This document shows, piece after piece, positions 8,841 through 17,023 of a DNA stretch of 64,000 nucleotides (positions are counted from its first letter, which is position 1; the number at the start of each line of letters is the position of its first letter). Source of the DNA: CAWDZK01 sp963726615 (GTDB taxonomy: Bacteria > Actinomycetota > Actinomycetes > JACCUZ01); the NCBI GenBank assembly GCA_963726615.1, contig CAVSCX010000015.1:186001-250000 (forward strand). The letters are read 5' to 3'. The notes under the pieces are model-generated. The model had not been told where the DNA came from. It saw only the letters and a list, made by a program, of their open reading frames with translations, and did not search any database. The position numbers and the translations under genes were made by a program.

Positions 8841-9131
8841 TCAGCCGCTGAACATGCCGGCGACCCGGCGCTCGGTCTCGTCGTAGCCCTGACCCGCCTG
8901 GGACAGCAGCTGGCTGATGCCGGCCAGTGCCTGCTGCAGGCCTTGCGCGTTGCGGTTCCAGTCGTCGTAGAGCGCCTGGAAGCGGTCCTGGGCCGCGCCC
9001 GCCCAGGTGCCGCTGATCGGCAGCACCCGGCTGCGCAGGCTGCCGAGCTCGGACTCGATCTGCCCGGCGGTGCCGTTGACCTGCTGGGAGAGCGAGAGCA
9101 GCTCGGCCGGGGTGACGCGGAACGCCGTCAT
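8841..9131 (-). CDS. WXG100-family (EsxA-like) small protein
   Basis: A 96-residue protein starting MTAFRVTPAELLSLSQQVNG, with the WXG turn in SGTWAGAAQDRF at about residues 41-52. Two heptad-rich helices flank the turn. The Y-x-x-x-E-like tail YDETERRVAGM fits the type VII secretion signal of the family. A perfect AGGAGG ribosome site lies six bases before the ATG at 9131. WXG100 proteins are exported as dimers by ESX/T7 systems. No EccC-type ATPase or partner esx gene is present here, so this is an orphan substrate or an adaptor served by a system elsewhere. Confidence 0.85.
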   Translation of the reverse strand: MTAFRVTPAELLSLSQQVNGTAGQIESELGSLRSRVLPISGTWAGAAQDRFQALYDDWNRNAQGLQQALAGISQLLSQAGQGYDETERRVAGMFSG

Positions 9132-9215
9132 GGGGACCTCCTGATGAGTACGTCGGATGCCCACGAACCTACGGAGATCCGCCGCACCGGCCGCCGACTT
9201 GTGCACACCCCGCGG

Positions 9216-9572
9216 TCAGGGACGGTCGAGGGCGCCGACCGGGGCGACGACGACGCCGGCCTCCTCGCAGACCCAGTGCGGGTCCTCGCCCAGGTCGGGG
9301 CTGACCCGCAGCTCGTGCGGCTGGTCGTCGTGGTCGGTCTGGTGCCGGGCCGTGCACAACGGCCACCGGCCGACCTGCTCGAGCATTGCCTCCTGCACGT
9401 CCTGGGCCACCAGGCACGCGACGAACGCGGCGCCGTCGGGCCACTGGTCGACCCACCAGCGCCGGGCGGTCAGCACCTCGTCGACCGTGGACACGGTCGC
9501 GGCGCTGTCCAGCCCGCGGGCTGCCAGGTCGTGCAGGACCCGGGCCCGGGCCTCGAGCAGCGCGTCGGTCAC
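9216..9572 (-). CDS. Hypothetical protein (118 aa)
   Basis: Not recognised. The sequence begins MTDALLEARARVLHDLAARG and has a helical N-terminal half with a Trp pair (ARRWWVDQWPDG). The C-terminal half carries two Cys (PLCTAR, HWVCEE) and several His (CTARHQTDHDDQPHEL). The Cys/His content could bind a metal but no known motif is evident. It stands alone between the WXG100 gene and a divergent DUF4031 gene, 32 bases away. Confidence 0.5.
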   Translation of the reverse strand: MTDALLEARARVLHDLAARGLDSAATVSTVDEVLTARRWWVDQWPDGAAFVACLVAQDVQEAMLEQVGRWPLCTARHQTDHDDQPHELRVSPDLGEDPHWVCEEAGVVVAPVGALDRP

Positions 9573-9604
9573 CCCACCATCATCGGCTGCGCGAGGATCG
9601 GGGG

Positions 9605-9880
9605 ATGGCGATCCTGGTCGACACGCCCATCTGGCCCTTCCGCGGCCGGGTGTGGTGCCACCTGGTGAGCGACACGTCGTACGACGAGCTGCACGCCCTC
9701 GCCGAGCAGCTGGGCATCCCGCGCCGCGGCTTCCAGGGCGACCACTACGACCTGCCCGCGGAGATGCGCGACGCCGCCATCGCCCTCGGGGCCGAGCCGG
9801 TCGAGGGCCGCGAGCTGATCACCCGGCTGCTCGCGTCCGGCCTGCGGCGCCCGCACCGGCACGGAGCCGATCGGGGCTAG
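9605..9880 (+). CDS. DUF4031 domain-containing protein
   Basis: A 91-residue protein starting MAILVDTPIWPFRGRVWCHL, continuing with SDTSYDELHALAEQLGIPRR and the segment GFQGDHYDLPAEMRDAAIALGAE. This fixed order (VD.P.WP-WCHL-SD...ELH-LG-P-FQGDHYD) is the hallmark of DUF4031, a small bacterial family of unknown function with conserved His and Asp residues that suggest metal or nucleotide binding. Its TAG stop shares the CTAG at 9877-9880 with the stop of the convergent gene. Confidence 0.85.
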   Translation: MAILVDTPIWPFRGRVWCHLVSDTSYDELHALAEQLGIPRRGFQGDHYDLPAEMRDAAIALGAEPVEGRELITRLLASGLRRPHRHGADRG

Positions 9881-10287
9881 ACCGGCCGCGGCGGCAGCAT
9901 CCGGGCGAGTGCCTCGGCCAGGGCGGCCACGGCGCCCGCGCGGTCGCCACCGCCCAGCCGCTCGGCCAGGACCGCCCGGTCGTGCTCGAGGCACCAGCGC
10001 AGGACGTCGGTGCCGTCCAGCGAGGCGCGCAGCGTGCCGTCCTCGACGTCGCTGTGGATCCACAGGTCGATGCACGACGCCGGCTGGTCGCCGTAGTCGG
10101 AGGCCAGCTCGGGGTACGACGACGTGAAGGGCTCCGGCGGCGCCTCGTAGAGGACGGCGTCGACCAGCCGGTCGTGGTCGGTGGTGCGCCCAGCCGAGCT
10201 GAACGCGAACCCGACGCCGTCGATGACCGGGAGAACCTGCTCGTCCAGCAGGGCGACCAGCTCCGGGTCTGCGCTGTGAGCGGACAC
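9877..10287 (-). CDS. Hypothetical protein (136 aa)
   Basis: An acidic soluble protein starting MSAHSADPELVALLDEQVLP. I see no catalytic signature. A central beta-rich part (CIDLWIHSDVEDGTLRASLD) and a C-terminal helix (AVAALAEALARMLPP) suggest a small alpha/beta fold. No signal peptide or membrane segment is present. It converges with the DUF4031 gene, overlapping by four bases. Confidence 0.55.
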   Translation of the reverse strand: MSAHSADPELVALLDEQVLPVIDGVGFAFSSAGRTTDHDRLVDAVLYEAPPEPFTSSYPELASDYGDQPASCIDLWIHSDVEDGTLRASLDGTDVLRWCLEHDRAVLAERLGGGDRAGAVAALAEALARMLPPRPV

Positions 10288-10409
10288 CGCTGCCTCCTCC
10301 TCCGGCGCGGTGCCACGCTACTCGGGAGCAGTCGCTCACACGGTCGGTCGTGCGGGCCGGAACGTGCAGCGACGGGCGCAGCCCGTGTGCGGCCGGGCCG
10401 GCCGCGTCG

Positions 10410-10904
10410 TCAACGGCCGGCGGCGTCGAACGGCGGGGGGCCGAGCAGCTCGATGCCGTCGGTCTGAGCCGCTGCCGCTCGCACCAGGTCGAAGTCGACC
10501 CGTCGCTCCGTCGTGGCGGTGAGCGGCACGCTGGCGGCGAGGTAGAAGCCCTCGCAGGTCCCGGGTGTGTGCAGGGTGAGGATCGTGGCGGTCGCCGACG
10601 TGACGAGGAACGCGTGCGGGACAGCCCTCGGCGCCAGCACCAGCGCGCCGGCACCCGCCACGTGCTCGACGCCGTCCAGGTGCACGAGGATCTCGCCGGA
10701 CACGACGTAGAGCGACTCGTCGGCCGGGTGGGTGTGCAGGGGAGTGCACTTGCCGCCGTCCATCTCGTCGGCGAACAGCAGATACGCGCCGCCGGTGTCC
10801 CGCGCCCGGGCCAGCCAGGTGTGCACCCCGCCGCCGTAGAACCAGCGGTGCTCGGCATCGGCGGCGCCGCGTGCGAACGGGGTGAGGGTCTGGGTAGCGG
10901 TCAT
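10410..10904 (-). CDS. Cupin-domain protein
   Basis: A 164-residue protein with a single conserved cupin barrel. Motif 1 is PLHTHPADESLYVVSGEI, with two His and a Glu as metal ligands. Motif 2 is APRAVPHAFLV, with the second-motif His. The ATG at 10904 follows GGAGG at eight bases. It faces the TetR gene across 55 bases that contain a perfect palindrome, so it is the probable target of that repressor. Cupins of this size include dioxygenases, isomerases and binding proteins; the substrate cannot be told from sequence. Confidence 0.8.
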   Translation of the reverse strand: MTATQTLTPFARGAADAEHRWFYGGGVHTWLARARDTGGAYLLFADEMDGGKCTPLHTHPADESLYVVSGEILVHLDGVEHVAGAGALVLAPRAVPHAFLVTSATATILTLHTPGTCEGFYLAASVPLTATTERRVDFDLVRAAAAQTDGIELLGPPPFDAAGR

Positions 10905-10918
10905 CGCAGTGCCTCCGG

Positions 10919-10946
10919 CCTTCGTGGTACTTGAGTACCACGAAGG
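10919..10946. promoter_or_regulatory. 28-bp palindromic operator between cupin and TetR genes
   Basis: Perfect 12-base arms CCTTCGTGGTAC and GTACCACGAAGG flank the spacer TTGA. The dyad sits in the short divergent region between a cupin start (10904) and a TetR start (10960). TetR-family repressors commonly bind such dyads and control both themselves and the divergent gene, so this is the likely operator. Confidence 0.75.
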
Positions 10947-10959
10947 ACACTGGCGTACC

Positions 10960-11613
10960 GTGAACTTCGTGTCAACCCCCTACGTCGAGTCGGGTCGGAC
11001 GGCCCAGAAGCGCCGCACCCGCGATGCCCTGGTCGCGGCCGCCCGGGAGCTGGTGGCCTCCGGCGGCACGCCCACCGTCGAGCAGGCCGCGGCCACGGCC
11101 GCGGTCTCGCGTACCACGGCCTACCGGTACTTCCCGGACCAGCGCTCGCTGCTGACCGCGGCGCACCCCGAGACCGACGCGACCAGCCTGCTGGGTGATG
11201 ACCCGGCCGACTCGGCCCTCGAGCGGCTGGACGTCGTCATCGCCCGGTTCACCCAGCTGATCGTCGACACCGAGTCGGCTCAGCGGACGATGCTGCGCGT
11301 CTCCCTGGACCCCGAGCCGACCGGTCGTGACTCCCTGCCGTTGCGGCAGGGCCGCGCGATCGGCTGGATCACCGAGGCACTGGAGCCGCTGCGGGACGAG
11401 CTGGGGTCGCCGGCGCTGGAACGTCTGGTGCTGGCCATCCGCAGCGCCACGGGCATCGAGGCGCTGGTCTGGCTGACCGACGTCGGCGGACTCACGTCGC
11501 GGCAGGCGGCCGAGCTGATGAGCTGGTCGGCGCGCTCGCTGCTGCATGCGGCCCTCGCCGAGGAGCCGCCTCCGGTCAGCGGCCGGCGCCGAGCTCGCCC
11601 AGCTCCGCTGTGA
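10960..11613 (+). CDS. TetR-family transcriptional regulator
   Basis: A 217-residue repressor-type protein. The N-terminal DNA-binding domain reads RTRDALVAAARELVASGG, then the helix-turn-helix EQAAATAAVSRTTAYRYF. The rest is an all-helical ligand-binding and dimerisation domain. The GTG at 10960 is chosen because it lies just after the operator; a second GTG at 10969 is equally possible and would fit a leaderless start after TACCGT (10956-10961). Its 3' end overlaps the convergent HD-domain gene by 38 bases. The ligand is unknown and the probable target is the divergent cupin gene. Confidence 0.85.
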   Translation: MNFVSTPYVESGRTAQKRRTRDALVAAARELVASGGTPTVEQAAATAAVSRTTAYRYFPDQRSLLTAAHPETDATSLLGDDPADSALERLDVVIARFTQLIVDTESAQRTMLRVSLDPEPTGRDSLPLRQGRAIGWITEALEPLRDELGSPALERLVLAIRSATGIEALVWLTDVGGLTSRQAAELMSWSARSLLHAALAEEPPPVSGRRRARPAPL

Positions 11614-12208
11614 CGTTGGCGCGGGCCGCCGCCTCCCAGGTCGCCTGACCGTAGGAGGTGCGGAACAGGGTCGAGCGGTCGAGCAGCCGGCGGAGCACCT
11701 GCGTCCTGCCGGCGACGAACCCCGCGTCGTCGAGGTGCGCGTACTCGCGGCGGACGCCTTCGACGTACGACGCGTAGCGCAGCGGGTCCGAGGCCAGGAC
11801 GGCGAGGTCGGCGTCGCACAGGACCGCGCCGTCGGGGTCGTCCGGCCCGACGTCGTGCCCGGCGGTGAGACGCACCAGCCGGGCGACCTCCCCGACCTGG
11901 TCGGGGGTCAGGTCGAGGCTGCTGAGCGACGTGGTCGCCAGCTCCGCGCTGCGCTGCTCGTTGTCGAGGGCGGTCGGGTCGTAGACCGCGTCGTGGAACC
12001 ACGCTGCCAGCCGAACGGTGTCCGCCTCGGCGGCCTCGGCGGCCAGCTGCCCGACCCTGGCGAGGACCTCGTCGAGGTGCGCCAGGTCGTGGTAGCCGCG
12101 GTGCTGCTCGGCCCACCGGCCGAGCAGTGCCGCGCCGGCACCGGCCACGTCACCGCGGGCACCGACCCGTCGGCAGAGCTCGAGCCAGTCGACGGCGAGG
12201 TGGCGCAT
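11576..12208 (-). CDS. HD-domain predicted metal-dependent phosphohydrolase
   Basis: A 210-residue HD-fold protein. Visible motifs are YHDLAHLDEVL, AAWFHDAVYD (the HD pair) and AVLCDADLAVLA, whose Asp is the usual last metal ligand. This order matches the COG4339-type predicted HD hydrolases, whose substrate is undefined. The ATG at 12208 is used; a GTG at 12217 is an alternative. It begins about ten bases after the HelD-type gene ends on the same strand, so the two may be cotranscribed. Its last 38 bases overlap the convergent TetR gene. Confidence 0.8.
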   Translation of the reverse strand: MRHLAVDWLELCRRVGARGDVAGAGAALLGRWAEQHRGYHDLAHLDEVLARVGQLAAEAAEADTVRLAAWFHDAVYDPTALDNEQRSAELATTSLSSLDLTPDQVGEVARLVRLTAGHDVGPDDPDGAVLCDADLAVLASDPLRYASYVEGVRREYAHLDDAGFVAGRTQVLRRLLDRSTLFRTSYGQATWEAAARANVTAELGELGAGR

Positions 12209-12218
12209 CGGGGACACG

Positions 12219-14279
12219 TCAGGCCGCCAGGGCGTCCGGGAGGGGGCGGGCGTGCACGACGGTGAGGCCGGACACTGCGCGGGTCAGGACGACGTACAGC
12301 CGGCGCAGGCCCTGCCACTCCGAGGGCTCGCCCTCCACGATCGCGGCCGGCTCCACGACGAGCACGTGGTCGTACTCCAGGCCTTTCGCCAACGACGCGG
12401 GGACGACCACGAGGCGTGAGCCGGTGTCCGCGCTGCCGAGCACGTCGTGCGGCAGGTCGAGGGCGGCGGAGACGGCGGACACGGCACGGTCGGCCACGAC
12501 CACGCCCACGGACCCCGGCTCGGCCATCACCCGCCGCACCTGCTCCGCCACCGTGGTGAGCACCTCGGTCGCGCCGACGATGTCGAGCCTGCCGTCGTTC
12601 TCCCGCACCGACTCCGGCGCGCTCACGCCGGGGGCGATCAGCGGCAGCAGACGGGCCGCGAACTCGATCACCGCCGCCGGCACCCGGTAGCCGCGGGCCA
12701 GGACCTCGACGTGCGCGCCCGGCTTGCCGAGGTGGGCGAGGGTGTGGTCCCACCCGGTGGTGGCCCACGGCGTGGTCCCCTGCGCGATGTCGCCGAGCAC
12801 GGTCGCGGCCGCTGTCGAGCACCGCCGCCCGACGGCGCGCAGCTGCATCGGCGAGAGGTCCTGGGCCTCGTCCAGCACGACGTGCCCGAGGCTCGGCACC
12901 CGCTCGACCAGGTCGGCGGCCTCGTCCACCAGCACGGCGTCGGCCGGCGACCACGGCGCGCTCTTCGGCCCGCGTGCCGGCCGCGGCCAGAGCAGTGCGT
13001 CCTGCTCCTCGGCGGTCAGCACGCCGTCGGCCGAGGCCGCAAGGACGTCGGCGTCGGAGAGCAGGCGCAGGACGACACGCACGGGATCGACCGCCGGCCA
13101 CAGCGTGTCCACAATCCGGCGTACCGGCGTGCTGCGGGCGGTCGCGTCCTGCACCCGGTCGTCGGGGGACTCGCCGGCCGCCTCCATCTTGGTGAGCACC
13201 GCGTGGGCGAGCCGCTGGGCGAGCATCGCCCGCGCGGCGCCGTACCGGACTTCGCGCTCGCGCAGCTCGGCGACGATCCCGGCCAGCTCGTACGCCGGCA
13301 CCCGCCAGCGCCGTGAGCCGGTGGTGACCACCAGCGGCTCGGTCGGCTCGGCCAGGCCGGCGTGCACGGCGTTGTCCAGGACCTTCGCCATCCGCGGGTC
13401 ACCCTTGAGGGTGGCGACCTCCACGCTGTCCTCGTCGCGCACCTCGACCCGCTCGCCGACGAGCTGGTCGAGGGTGACCTGACGGACGTCGACCTCGCCG
13501 AGCGCCGGGAGAACGGCCGAGATGTATCCCAGGAACGACGTGTTAGGCCCGACCACGAGCACGCCGCCGCGGCGGAGCCGGTCGCGGTGGGCGTAGAGCA
13601 GGTACGCCGCGCGGTGCAGGCCGACCGCGGTCTTTCCGGTGCCCGGCGCGCCCTGGACGCAGATGGTCTCGGTGACGTCGGCGCGCACGATGACGTCCTG
13701 CTCGGGCTGGATCGTGGCGACGATGTCGCGCATCGGCCCGACCCGTGGCCGCTCGATCTCGGTGGCGAGGATGCGGCTCCGGCGGCTGTGCTCGGTCCGG
13801 TCGAGCAGGTGCTCGTCCTCGTACGCCGTGATCCGACCGCGTTCGACACCGAAGCGCCGGCGCAGCTCGACGTGCATGGGGGCGGTGCGGGTGGCACGGT
13901 AGAACGGCGTGGACACGTCGGCGCGCCAGTCGATGACCACGGGGTCACCGTTCTCGTCATGGACGTGCCGGCGGCCGATGTAGAACCGCTCGTCGCCGTG
14001 CTGGGCCGTCGGCGCCAGGTCGAGGCGGCCGAAGAACAGCGGTGTCTCGCCGTCGTCGGTCAGCGCCTGCACCCGCCGGTGCAGGGAGGACGCGAGGTAG
14101 GCCTCGGACACCGCGTCGCCGCCGCGGGCGTCCAGGGCCAAGGTCGCGTCCCGCATCGCGGCCAGGTCGGCCCGGGCGGCGGTCAGGTAGGCCTGCTCCG
14201 CGGCCAGGGCCGGGTCGGTGGTGCTGGGGTCGGTCGTCGGCTCCGTCTCGAGGTCGGGTCGTGGCGGTCCTGCGGGCAC
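12219..14279 (-). CDS. HelD-type RNA polymerase recycling motor / UvrD-like helicase
   Basis: A large UvrD-like ATPase of the actinobacterial HelD class. The N-terminal helical arm starts LAAEQAYLTAARADL. Walker A is QGAPGTGKTAVGLHRAAYLL and Walker B is HVVLDEAQDLSPMQLRAVGR. Motif V/VI residues include LAKGLEYDHVLVVEP and RRLYVVLTRA. HelD proteins bind RNA polymerase, push stalled nucleic acids out and free the enzyme; some (HelR) protect against rifamycins. The start is uncertain. An upstream ATG at 14444 would put a TACGCT -10 box (14363-14368) inside the gene, so the GTG at 14279 (686 aa) is preferred. I see no rifamycin-associated element upstream. Confidence 0.85.
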   Translation of the reverse strand: MPAGPPRPDLETEPTTDPSTTDPALAAEQAYLTAARADLAAMRDATLALDARGGDAVSEAYLASSLHRRVQALTDDGETPLFFGRLDLAPTAQHGDERFYIGRRHVHDENGDPVVIDWRADVSTPFYRATRTAPMHVELRRRFGVERGRITAYEDEHLLDRTEHSRRSRILATEIERPRVGPMRDIVATIQPEQDVIVRADVTETICVQGAPGTGKTAVGLHRAAYLLYAHRDRLRRGGVLVVGPNTSFLGYISAVLPALGEVDVRQVTLDQLVGERVEVRDEDSVEVATLKGDPRMAKVLDNAVHAGLAEPTEPLVVTTGSRRWRVPAYELAGIVAELREREVRYGAARAMLAQRLAHAVLTKMEAAGESPDDRVQDATARSTPVRRIVDTLWPAVDPVRVVLRLLSDADVLAASADGVLTAEEQDALLWPRPARGPKSAPWSPADAVLVDEAADLVERVPSLGHVVLDEAQDLSPMQLRAVGRRCSTAAATVLGDIAQGTTPWATTGWDHTLAHLGKPGAHVEVLARGYRVPAAVIEFAARLLPLIAPGVSAPESVRENDGRLDIVGATEVLTTVAEQVRRVMAEPGSVGVVVADRAVSAVSAALDLPHDVLGSADTGSRLVVVPASLAKGLEYDHVLVVEPAAIVEGEPSEWQGLRRLYVVLTRAVSGLTVVHARPLPDALAA

Positions 14280-14431
14280 GCGGCAGCACGCCTCTCGTCT
14301 CGTCGGCAGCACGCAGCGGCTGCCGAGGTCGTCGCTCGGCTCGTCGTGGAAGGGGGCGAAGCAGCGTACTGCCGGGCGGCGGTGCCGGGGAAGGCCGGTG
14401 GTGGCGACAGCGCGCGGTGACGAGACGCTGA

Positions 14432-14440
14432 CGCCCGATA
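14432..14440 (+). promoter_or_regulatory. CGCCCGATA box upstream of sialidase-like gene
   Basis: The nonamer CGCCCGATA lies 96 bases before the GTG of the secreted sialidase-like gene. The same nonamer occurs 98-99 bases before the starts of the two propeller genes at 24576 and 27862. The core resembles the GCCGATAA -10 of WhiG/FliA-type sigma factors, but no TAAA -35 is visible. A shared regulatory element is inferred. The rest of the 256-base gap 14280-14535 holds the likely HelD promoter and a GGAGG ribosome site at 14527-14531. Confidence 0.35.
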
Positions 14441-14535
14441 ACACTGCGAAGTCGCTCTTGCCAGAAGGGACCTAAGGGGGCAAATTGACCCGCAGTCGTC
14501 GAGGAGACCCCTCGCCTGGCACACCTGGAGGCGCC

Positions 14536-16377
14536 GTGAGATCCGCACGCCCATTCGTCCGAGCCGCCGTCGCCGCCGTCGCCGCCGTCGCCGCCGTCGC
14601 TGCCGCCCTCCCCGGCGTCGCTGTGGCCGCCAGCGCGGACCCCGGCGAGGTGACGGTCGGTAGTACCGACTCGTTCTTCTCCCAGAACAAGCAGAACGAG
14701 CCCGGGCTGGCAGTCGACCAGGCCAACCCGCAGGTCCTGGCCGCCGGCGCCAACGACAACATCGACCTCGAGCTGTGCAACGCGGGCGACCCGCGGACCT
14801 GTCCCTTCACCCCCGGCGTCGGCCTGTCCGGCGTCCAGTTCTCGCTCGACGGCGGGGCGTCCTGGGTGCAACCCACGTACACGGGCTACTCCGCTCGCGG
14901 TTGCGTGGGCGACCCGGACCCGACAGTGACCTCGGACCCGTGCCAGCCCGTTGCCGGCGGCCCGATCGGGACGCTGCCGTGGTACGTCGAGAACGGCCTG
15001 GTCTCCAACGGCGACCCCGAGCTCGCCTTCGGCCCGAGGCCGGACGGGCACGGCGGGTTCAGCTTCGAGAGCGGGTCTCGCCTCTACTACGCCAACATCG
15101 CGACCCCGTTCCCCGGCAACCCCGGCTTCAAGGGTGACGCCGCGATCGCCGTGTCCCGCACCGACGACCCGGCCGCTGCGGCGGCAGGAGCCAAGTCGGC
15201 GTGGAAGCAGCCGGTCATCGTCACCAAGCAGAACTCGGCCCTGTTCAGCGACAAGGAGCAGGTCTGGGCCGACAACGCGGCGACAAGCCGGTTCTTCGGG
15301 TACGCGTACGTCTGCAACGTCGGCTTCCGCGGCAACGGCGGTGCGGAGCCGGTGCTGTTCGCCCGGTCGACCGACGGCGGCGACACCTGGACCTCCAGGC
15401 AGATCAGCCCGGCGACGAACAACGCCCAGACCGGGGGACGGCAGGGCTGCGCCATCCGCACCGACAGCCGGGGCACCGTCTACGTGGTGTGGAGCGGGTT
15501 CGACAAGCAGCGCCAGACCGGTGTCTTCTACCAAGCGCGGTCGTACGACGGCGGTCGCAACTTCGAGCGGCCGAAGGTCATCGTCGACGTCGCCGGGATC
15601 GGGCAGTTCGACCCGGTGCAGGGCCGCTTCACCATCGACGGCGTCGCCGGTGCGCGGACCGACGTGTTCCCGAGCATCGACATCGCCAACGGCGCCCCGT
15701 CCGGGGCCGACGCCACCGACGAGGTCCTCGTGACCTGGTCGGACGACCGGGCCGGGACGAACCTCGAGCGGGCCTACCTGATCCGGTCGACAGACCGCGG
15801 CGCGAGCTACTCGGACGCGACGGCGGTCTCCCAGCCCGGCGACCGGGCCAACCAGCCGGCGGTGGCCATCTCGCCCGACGGCAGCGACGCCTACCTGGTC
15901 TACAACGCCTACCGGGCGCCGTGGCAGGAGACGACGCTCGAGCGGCGGCCGATGCTCGGGGTCGTGCGGCACGCGGACATCGGTGCAGACGGGGTGGTCG
16001 GGCCCTTCGCCACCGCGCACCGCGGTGTCGAAGGGGACGCCAGGGGCTCCAGCGCGAACGGGCTGACGACGGAGTTCCTCGGCGACTACAACTACGCGGT
16101 CGCCACCCGCGACTCGGGCACGTCGGTCTGGAACGACGTCAGGGAGGCGGCCGACTGCGAGAAGATCGACGCCTACCGGCAGAAGCTGGTCGACGCGGCC
16201 AACGCGGGTGCCCCGCCGCTGGAGCCCGAGGAGCCGGACAACCGGGACGCGGCCGCGGAGCTGCCGCCGACTGCTCTCGGCGACCGCCCGGCCCCGAACC
16301 AGGAGTGCACGCAGACCGAGGTGGCGGCCTTCGGCAACACCGACATCTACGGGTTCGTCGCGCTCGACGCGTCGTAG
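14536..16377 (+). CDS. Secreted sialidase-like (BNR/Asp-box) beta-propeller protein
   Basis: A 613-residue exported protein. The GTG at 14536 has a GGAGG site five bases upstream and is followed by a signal peptide rich in Val-Ala-Ala repeats ending near AVAASA. The mature part has Asp boxes of the S-x-D-x-G-x-x-W type: FSLDGGASWVQ, RSTDGGDTWTS, RSYDGGRNFE and RSTDRGASYSD. These mark the turns of a sialidase-type propeller. I do not see the full sialidase Arg triad and FRIP motif, so glycosidase activity is doubtful and a binding or lyase role is possible. Cys residues are paired in insertions, consistent with export. A hairpin follows the stop. Confidence 0.8.
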   Translation: MRSARPFVRAAVAAVAAVAAVAAALPGVAVAASADPGEVTVGSTDSFFSQNKQNEPGLAVDQANPQVLAAGANDNIDLELCNAGDPRTCPFTPGVGLSGVQFSLDGGASWVQPTYTGYSARGCVGDPDPTVTSDPCQPVAGGPIGTLPWYVENGLVSNGDPELAFGPRPDGHGGFSFESGSRLYYANIATPFPGNPGFKGDAAIAVSRTDDPAAAAAGAKSAWKQPVIVTKQNSALFSDKEQVWADNAATSRFFGYAYVCNVGFRGNGGAEPVLFARSTDGGDTWTSRQISPATNNAQTGGRQGCAIRTDSRGTVYVVWSGFDKQRQTGVFYQARSYDGGRNFERPKVIVDVAGIGQFDPVQGRFTIDGVAGARTDVFPSIDIANGAPSGADATDEVLVTWSDDRAGTNLERAYLIRSTDRGASYSDATAVSQPGDRANQPAVAISPDGSDAYLVYNAYRAPWQETTLERRPMLGVVRHADIGADGVVGPFATAHRGVEGDARGSSANGLTTEFLGDYNYAVATRDSGTSVWNDVREAADCEKIDAYRQKLVDAANAGAPPLEPEEPDNRDAAAELPPTALGDRPAPNQECTQTEVAAFGNTDIYGFVALDAS

Positions 16378-16383
16378 CGACAC

Positions 16384-16419
16384 GGGGTGGCCGTCCGCAC
16401 CAGCCCGGGCGGCCACCCT
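16384..16419 (+). terminator. Hairpin after sialidase-like gene
   Basis: Inverted repeat GGGTGGCCG (16385-16393) and CGGCCACCC (16410-16418) begins eight bases after the stop codon. There is no U tract, as is usual for hairpin terminators in high-GC actinobacteria. Confidence 0.5.
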
Positions 16420-16521
16420 GGCCGACACGCGCCTCGCGGCGCACCATGGCGGCATGACGCGAGGGCGCCGGACCGGATCCCGTGATGTGGCATCGGGGCA
16501 ACCGGCTGGGCGCTGGTAGCC

Positions 16522-16956
16522 ATGCGCCTCGAGATCCTGACCGACGTCGTCTGGCAGTACGACCTGCTGCACTCGGTGAGCCCGAGCGAGGGCGCCGACG
16601 GGCAGGTGTTCGGTCAGGGCACAGCCGAGTTCTCAGGCAGGCTGTCCGGCACGGCCACCTGGGCCAACTTTCCGCGGTTGCGGGAGGGCTACGCGTTTCC
16701 GAACGCCCACGGTTCCGTGACTGTCGGACCGGACGCGTTCGTGCTCTTCACGCTGACCGGGATGTCGGAGCTCAGCAACGGCACCGGTGTCCACGTGATG
16801 ACCTTCCGGACCGAGTCCCAGCCGCACCGGTGGCTCAACCAGGTGATCGCGATCGGCGAGGGCAGCATCGACGCCGAACGCTCCCGGCTGGCCATGCGCT
16901 ACTACGAGTGCATCGTCGACGTTCGGCCCGAGCTGCCGGCCGAGGCGGCCCGCTGA
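16522..16956 (+). CDS. DUF3237-like protein
   Basis: A 144-residue soluble protein starting MRLEILTDVVWQYDLLHSVS. The order of segments (GQGTAEFSGRLSGTATWANF, then FVLFTLTGMS, then MTFRTESQPHRWLNQVIAIG and a final YYECIVDV) resembles the DUF3237 beta-barrel family. Members have a late FRT...WLN...VG motif and a closing Tyr-Glu strand. Function of the family is unknown; some are near aromatic or steroid catabolic genes. No such genes are nearby, and it stands alone before the PadR unit. Confidence 0.55.
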   Translation: MRLEILTDVVWQYDLLHSVSPSEGADGQVFGQGTAEFSGRLSGTATWANFPRLREGYAFPNAHGSVTVGPDAFVLFTLTGMSELSNGTGVHVMTFRTESQPHRWLNQVIAIGEGSIDAERSRLAMRYYECIVDVRPELPAEAAR

Positions 16957-16987
16957 CGCGCTCTCCCTCACAGGGAGGCGGGCGCTC

Positions 16988-17023
16988 TTGCAGTGGCGTG
17001 CGTCACCAGGTACCTTGTGACGC
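16988..17023 (+). promoter_or_regulatory. Leaderless promoter and PadR operator
   Basis: A -35-like TTGCAG (16988-16993), a 17-base spacer and a -10 TACCTT (17011-17016) place the transcript start at or one base from the ATG at 17024, so the mRNA is probably leaderless. A near-perfect 24-base dyad (17000-17023) covers the -10: arms GCGTCACCAGGT and ACCTTGTGACGC, with one mismatched pair. Its position would let the PadR protein block its own transcription. Confidence 0.65.

Noticed and set aside
2268..8851. Long plus-strand open frames opposite the ABC permeases (up to 1159 codons)
   Set aside because: They mirror the codon positions of the minus-strand permeases, are rich in Arg/Gly/Ala/Gln and show no domain; a by-product of extreme GC at third positions.
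14280..14535. Rifamycin-associated element upstream of the HelD-type gene
   Set aside because: No 19-base inverted repeat of that type is present in the region.
14560..14630. GCCGCCGTC tandem repeats, possible microsatellite
   Set aside because: They encode the Val-Ala-Ala core of the signal peptide of the sialidase-like protein; ordinary coding use.
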